Source: DATGKG01 sp963851325 (lineage in GTDB: Bacteria > Desulfobacterota > Binatia > Binatales > Binataceae). Taken from it: a stretch of DNA of 64,000 nucleotides. A model generated the notes under the pieces. The model saw nothing but the letters and a program-made list of their open reading frames with translations. It ran no database searches and was not told the DNA's origin. The number at the start of each line of letters is the position of its first letter. Positions within the stretch are counted from its first letter, which is position 1. A program made the position numbers and the translations under genes. Shown in pieces: positions 60,443 through 64,000 of this stretch. The stretch covers positions 3,906,001 to 3,970,000 of the forward strand of contig CAWKOR010000001.1 of the NCBI GenBank assembly GCA_963851325.1. Reading direction: 5' to 3'.

Positions 60443-63124
60443 CTATTTGCCGTGGCAGCGTTTGTACTTCTTACCTGAGCCGCAAGGACATGGGTCGTTG
60501 CGCCCGACGCGCTCGCCATCGCGCTTGGCCTGCGCCGGCTGCGATTGCTGCACCTCGGTCCCGTGGCTCATTTGCACGCGCTGGGGCTTGGCCGCCTGCT
60601 GTTGCTGCACCTGCTGGACATCCTGCGGTTTCTGGACCTGCACCGAAAAAACTTTCTCGACAATATCCTTTTGCATCACCGCCATCAGCGATTCGAACAT
60701 CGAGAAGCCTTCCTTCTGATATTCGACCAGCGGGTTCTGCTGCGCATAGCCGCGTAGCCCGATGCCTTCCTTGAGATGATCCATCGCGAGCAGGTGATCT
60801 TTCCAAAGTGCATCAAGTGTCTGCAGCGATACGATCTTTTCGATTTGCCGCATCACCTCGGGCGAGAACTCCGCTTCGCGCTGATCATACAACGCCTTGA
60901 TCGGTTCCAGCGCTAGTTCGATCAACTCGTCGGGATGCCGGACGTCGTTAGCGGTCGCGATTTCCTTGAGGTTGGGGCGGTAGCGGAATTGTTTGAGAAA
61001 CGCATTCTCGATTTCAGCCCAGTCCCAGTTCGCGGGATCGGCTTCGACATCGCAGTGCGCCTCGACGATCTCTTCGATCGCAGCCTCGCACATCTCGAGC
61101 ACATCATCCTTCAGCGGCTCGGGCGACAGCAGCTCCCGGCGCCGATGATAAACCACTTCGCGCTGCTTGTTCATCACGTCGTCGTATTCGAGGAGATGCT
61201 TGCGGATGTCGAAGTTGTGCGATTCGACTTTCTTTTGCGCATTTTCGATCGCGCGCGAAATCCATCGATGCTCGATCGGCACCCCATCTTCCATCCCGAT
61301 CTTGCCCATCAGGCCTTTGAGGCGGTCGGCGCCGAAGATGCGCAGCAGGTCGTCTTCGAGCGAAATGTAAAATCGCGAGGAGCCGGGATCGCCCTGACGG
61401 CCTGACCTTCCGCGCAGCTGATTGTCGATGCGCCGGGATTCGTGCCGCTCGGTACCCAGGATGTGCAGACCGCCGGCCTTGAGCACCTGTTCGCGCTCCT
61501 CGGCGCAGTGGCGTTTGAACTTTTCCAGCGCCGCCGAAAAGGTCGGATCTTTCGGATCGCGCGTGCCGGCCTCCGCGGCCGCCATGAATTCCGGATTGCC
61601 GCCGAGCACGATATCGGTGCCGCGTCCCGCCATGTTGGTGGAAATCGTCACCGCGCCGAATCTGCCCGCCTGCGCGACGATCTCGGCCTCGCGCTCGTGG
61701 TTCTTCGCATTCAGCACGTGATGCTTGATGCCGGTCTTTTTGAGCTTTTCCGCGACCCGTTCCGATTTTTCGATCGACACGGTGCCGACCAGTACCGGCT
61801 GCCCCTTCTCGCTGCATTCCGCGATTTCGTCGATGACTGCGTCGAATTTTTCGTCCTCGGTCTTGAAGATCATGTCGTGATGGTCGATGCGGATCATCGG
61901 CTGGTTGGTGGGCACCACCATCACATCGAGGTTGTAGATCTCGCGAAACTCGACCGACTCGGTATCCGCCGTACCGGTCATGCCCGAGAGTTTTTTGTAC
62001 ATGCGGAAATAGTTCTGGAAGGTGATGGTCGCCAGCGTCTGGTTCTCGGACTCGATCTTGACCCCTTCCTTCGCCTCGACCGCCTGATGCAGCCCGTCGC
62101 TCCATCGCCGCCCCGGCATCAGGCGCCCGGTGAACTCGTCGACAATGATAACCTCGCCATCCTTGACCACGTAATCGACGTCGCGCCTGTACAGCGTATG
62201 CGCGCGCAACCCCTGGTTCACGTGATGCAAAATGGTGATATTGCGCGGGTCGTAGAGATTCTCTACTCCGAGTACCTGCTCGGCCCTGGTCACACCGTCC
62301 TCGGTCAGCGCGACCGTCTTGAGTTTCTCGTCGATGGTGTAATGTTCTTCCTTGCGCAGTTTCGGAATCGCGCGGTCAACCAGGTAGTAGGTATCCGTCG
62401 ACTCTTCGGATGCGCCCGAGATGATGAGCGGGGTGCGCGCCTCGTCGATGAGAATCGAATCGACCTCGTCGACAATCGCGAAATGATGTTCGCGCTGAAC
62501 GTAATCGTTCAGATTGAACTTCATGTTGTCGCGCAAATAGTCGAAGCCGAATTCGTTGTTCTGCCCGTAGATGATGTCGGCGCCGTAAGCGACCTTGCGT
62601 TCCTGGTCGCTGATCCCGTGCACGATGACGCCGACGCTGAGGCCCAGAAAATTGTAGATGCGGCCCATCCATTCGGAGTCGCGCCGAGCCAGGTAGTCGT
62701 TGACCGTTACTACGTGAACCCCGCGCCCGGTCAAGGCATTGAGCACCGCCGGAAGCGTGGCGACGAGAGTCTTGCCCTCGCCGGTTTTCATTTCGGCGAT
62801 CTTGCCCTCATGCAGCACCATGCCGCCGATCAGCTGAACGTCGAAATGGCGCTGACCGAGCGTACGCTTGCTGGCCTCGCGCACCGCTGCGAACACGGGC
62901 GCCACCAGGTCCAGCAACGCGTCGTTCTGACGTTCCAGAGTATCGATGGCTGATACGGTCGCCTTCCATTCGGCGATCTTCGCCCGCAACTGGTCGTCGG
63001 ACAGCTTCTCGAACTCCGGCTCGAGGCTGTTGATCTCTTCTACGCTGGGTCGCAGCCGCTTAACTTCGCGGTCGTTCTTCGAACCGAAGATCTTCCGCCC
63101 TATCTGAGAAAAAGTTGATGCCAT
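60443..63124 (-). CDS. secA: Preprotein translocase ATPase SecA
   Basis: A complete 893-residue SecA. Walker A is MKTGEGKTLVATLP, the DEAD box is VDEVDSILIDEARTP, and IGTERHESRRIDNQLRGRSGRQGDPG forms motif VI (landmark). The C-terminal zinc-binding tail is NDPCPCGSGKKYKRCHGK. It drives Sec protein export through SecYEG. The proline/glutamine-rich linker QVQKPQDVQQVQQQQ near residue 845 is typical. It is encoded downstream of murI on the same strand. Confidence 0.98.
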   Translation of the reverse strand: MASTFSQIGRKIFGSKNDREVKRLRPSVEEINSLEPEFEKLSDDQLRAKIAEWKATVSAIDTLERQNDALLDLVAPVFAAVREASKRTLGQRHFDVQLIGGMVLHEGKIAEMKTGEGKTLVATLPAVLNALTGRGVHVVTVNDYLARRDSEWMGRIYNFLGLSVGVIVHGISDQERKVAYGADIIYGQNNEFGFDYLRDNMKFNLNDYVQREHHFAIVDEVDSILIDEARTPLIISGASEESTDTYYLVDRAIPKLRKEEHYTIDEKLKTVALTEDGVTRAEQVLGVENLYDPRNITILHHVNQGLRAHTLYRRDVDYVVKDGEVIIVDEFTGRLMPGRRWSDGLHQAVEAKEGVKIESENQTLATITFQNYFRMYKKLSGMTGTADTESVEFREIYNLDVMVVPTNQPMIRIDHHDMIFKTEDEKFDAVIDEIAECSEKGQPVLVGTVSIEKSERVAEKLKKTGIKHHVLNAKNHEREAEIVAQAGRFGAVTISTNMAGRGTDIVLGGNPEFMAAAEAGTRDPKDPTFSAALEKFKRHCAEEREQVLKAGGLHILGTERHESRRIDNQLRGRSGRQGDPGSSRFYISLEDDLLRIFGADRLKGLMGKIGMEDGVPIEHRWISRAIENAQKKVESHNFDIRKHLLEYDDVMNKQREVVYHRRRELLSPEPLKDDVLEMCEAAIEEIVEAHCDVEADPANWDWAEIENAFLKQFRYRPNLKEIATANDVRHPDELIELALEPIKALYDQREAEFSPEVMRQIEKIVSLQTLDALWKDHLLAMDHLKEGIGLRGYAQQNPLVEYQKEGFSMFESLMAVMQKDIVEKVFSVQVQKPQDVQQVQQQQAAKPQRVQMSHGTEVQQSQPAQAKRDGERVGRNDPCPCGSGKKYKRCHGK

Positions 63125-63215
63125 TTTTTAGCGAGCACAGGGACGGCCAAAACCGCCTTTTTCTTTTGCCCGACCGATCATTCTAGCAAGAGTTGCGGGT
63201 CAGAGCAGTCCCGGA

Positions 63216-64000
63216 TCATCTCTCTATTCTAACCGCGGATTCGACCTCCGGCCCGAAAAATCGCCGCCCCACCCGCACGAAGCGATCGGGCATTTCGGTT
63301 ACGAAGAAACTCTGACTGCCGCGCGAGGTCCTGGAGGCAATTCCCAGCGCATCCAGACGATCGCGGACGGCGGCTGCGGTAGCGGTCGCGGAATCGATGA
63401 TTTTTACACCCGGTCCCATCACGCGCTGGAACAACGGTCGCAGCAGCGGGTAATGCGTGCATCCGAGCAACAGCGTATCGATGCCGCTGGCTTTGAGGCT
63501 TTCCAGGTAGTACGCCACGGTTTTTTCAGCGATTTCGTTATCGAGAAATCCTTCCTCGACCAGCGGCACCAGCAGCGGGCACGCGCGCGTGTAGATCTCC
63601 GCGCGCGGGCGCGCGGCCTGAATCGCCCGCGTATATGCGCCCGATGCGATGGTTGCCTCGGTACCGATGACGCCGATTTTTCCCGAGCGCGAGGCTTTCG
63701 CGGCGGCGCGCGCGCCCGGATCGATTACGCCGATCACGGGCACTGCGGTTTCGGAGGCGATCCGATCGAGCGCCACCGCGCTCGAAGTGTTGCATGCGAT
63801 GACCAGCATCTTGATGCCCTTGGCGAGCAGGAATTCGCTGTTCTCGCGCGAATACTTGATGATCACCTCGTTAGACTTGGTGCCGTATGGCAGCCGCGCA
63901 GTATCACCCAGATAAATGAAATGTTCGCGCGGCAGCGCGGCGACCAGTTCCTTCAGCACAGTCAGGCCGCCGATGCCGGAATCGAAGACCCCGATTGGGC
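63216..64000 (-). CDS. murI: Glutamate racemase, 5' end beyond window
   Basis: The frame is open to the window edge, starting mid-gene with IGVFDSGIGGLTVLKELVAA, the family N terminus. At least 261 residues are visible. Catalytic Cys residues are in VIACNTSSAVAL and LLLGCTHYPLL. It makes D-glutamate for peptidoglycan. A few N-terminal residues are missing. secA follows 90 bases downstream. Confidence 0.95.
   Translation of the reverse strand, partial: PIGVFDSGIGGLTVLKELVAALPREHFIYLGDTARLPYGTKSNEVIIKYSRENSEFLLAKGIKMLVIACNTSSAVALDRIASETAVPVIGVIDPGARAAAKASRSGKIGVIGTEATIASGAYTRAIQAARPRAEIYTRACPLLVPLVEEGFLDNEIAEKTVAYYLESLKASGIDTLLLGCTHYPLLRPLFQRVMGPGVKIIDSATATAAAVRDRLDALGIASRTSRGSQSFFVTEMPDRFVRVGRRFFGPEVESAVRIER

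Noticed and set aside
61442..62953. 503-residue plus-strand reading frame opposite secA
   Set aside because: Antisense shadow of secA; no recognisable domains.

Overview
The window is GC-rich bacterial chromosome carrying dense catabolic, cell-envelope and housekeeping genes, interrupted by two accessory stretches. The mix is sigma-70 RpoD, SecA, ArgJ, AsnS, MltG/RuvX, Tad-type pseudopilins, a tryptophan tryptophylquinone amine dehydrogenase, a Baeyer-Villiger monooxygenase, an F420-type luciferase-like oxidoreductase, a CaiB-type CoA transferase and an ATP-dependent DNA ligase of archaeal type. This fits an uncultured soil lineage near the former Deltaproteobacteria, for example Binatota/Desulfobacterota_B. 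That placement is inference from gene content only; no marker was placed on a tree.

Layout. Positions 1-2647 hold the 3' part of a large RelA/SpoT-domain gene with a one-base frameshift. Positions 2792-13686 form a catabolic district: HSL-type esterase, acyl-CoA dehydrogenase, amidohydrolase, Baeyer-Villiger monooxygenase, CmcJ/NvfI-like oxidoreductase, cupin, tRNA-Ser(GGA), both subunits of a TTQ amine dehydrogenase with a monohaem cytochrome c, and a nitronate monooxygenase. Positions 13771-18937 carry thioredoxin, CvpA, AsnS, a glyoxalase-fold protein, a ferritin-like protein and a DUF1329 protein. Positions 19192-21590 encode three Tad-type envelope proteins, one with a long Asn/Gly-rich repeat region. 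Positions 21626-26879 carry MacAB (macB frameshifted), a CoA transferase and a nucleotidyltransferase-fold protein. RpoD and GlmS follow.

Positions 31976-35576 are an accessory module in decay: an unknown protein, a ParA-like ATPase with a one-base deletion, a 34-residue reading frame, and a RelA/SpoT-domain gene split by an intact IS256-family element. Positions 36024-47612 hold the frameshifted DNA ligase, a small cysteine-containing protein and a minus-strand MoxR / DUF58 / BatA-like / VWA run beginning with MltG and ending with a Nudix hydrolase.

The best candidate for an undescribed system is 47655-52389. Two homologous short peptides (61 and 65 residues, shared LWTxQxRxAxRGGK block) precede a HEXXH-motif protein of the putative peptide-modification family and a GNAT protein, with a CapK/PaaK-like adenylate-forming enzyme divergently transcribed. 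This looks like a small ribosomal-peptide (RiPP) locus. It sits between ruvX and mltG, genes that are often neighbours, so it looks like an insertion.

The right end (52963-64000) is ordinary: an M23 peptidase, glycerophosphodiesterase, LLM oxidoreductase, cupredoxin, WaaP-type kinase, VIT1-like transporter, Rieske protein, ArgJ, a TPR protein, SecA and the 3' part of MurI.
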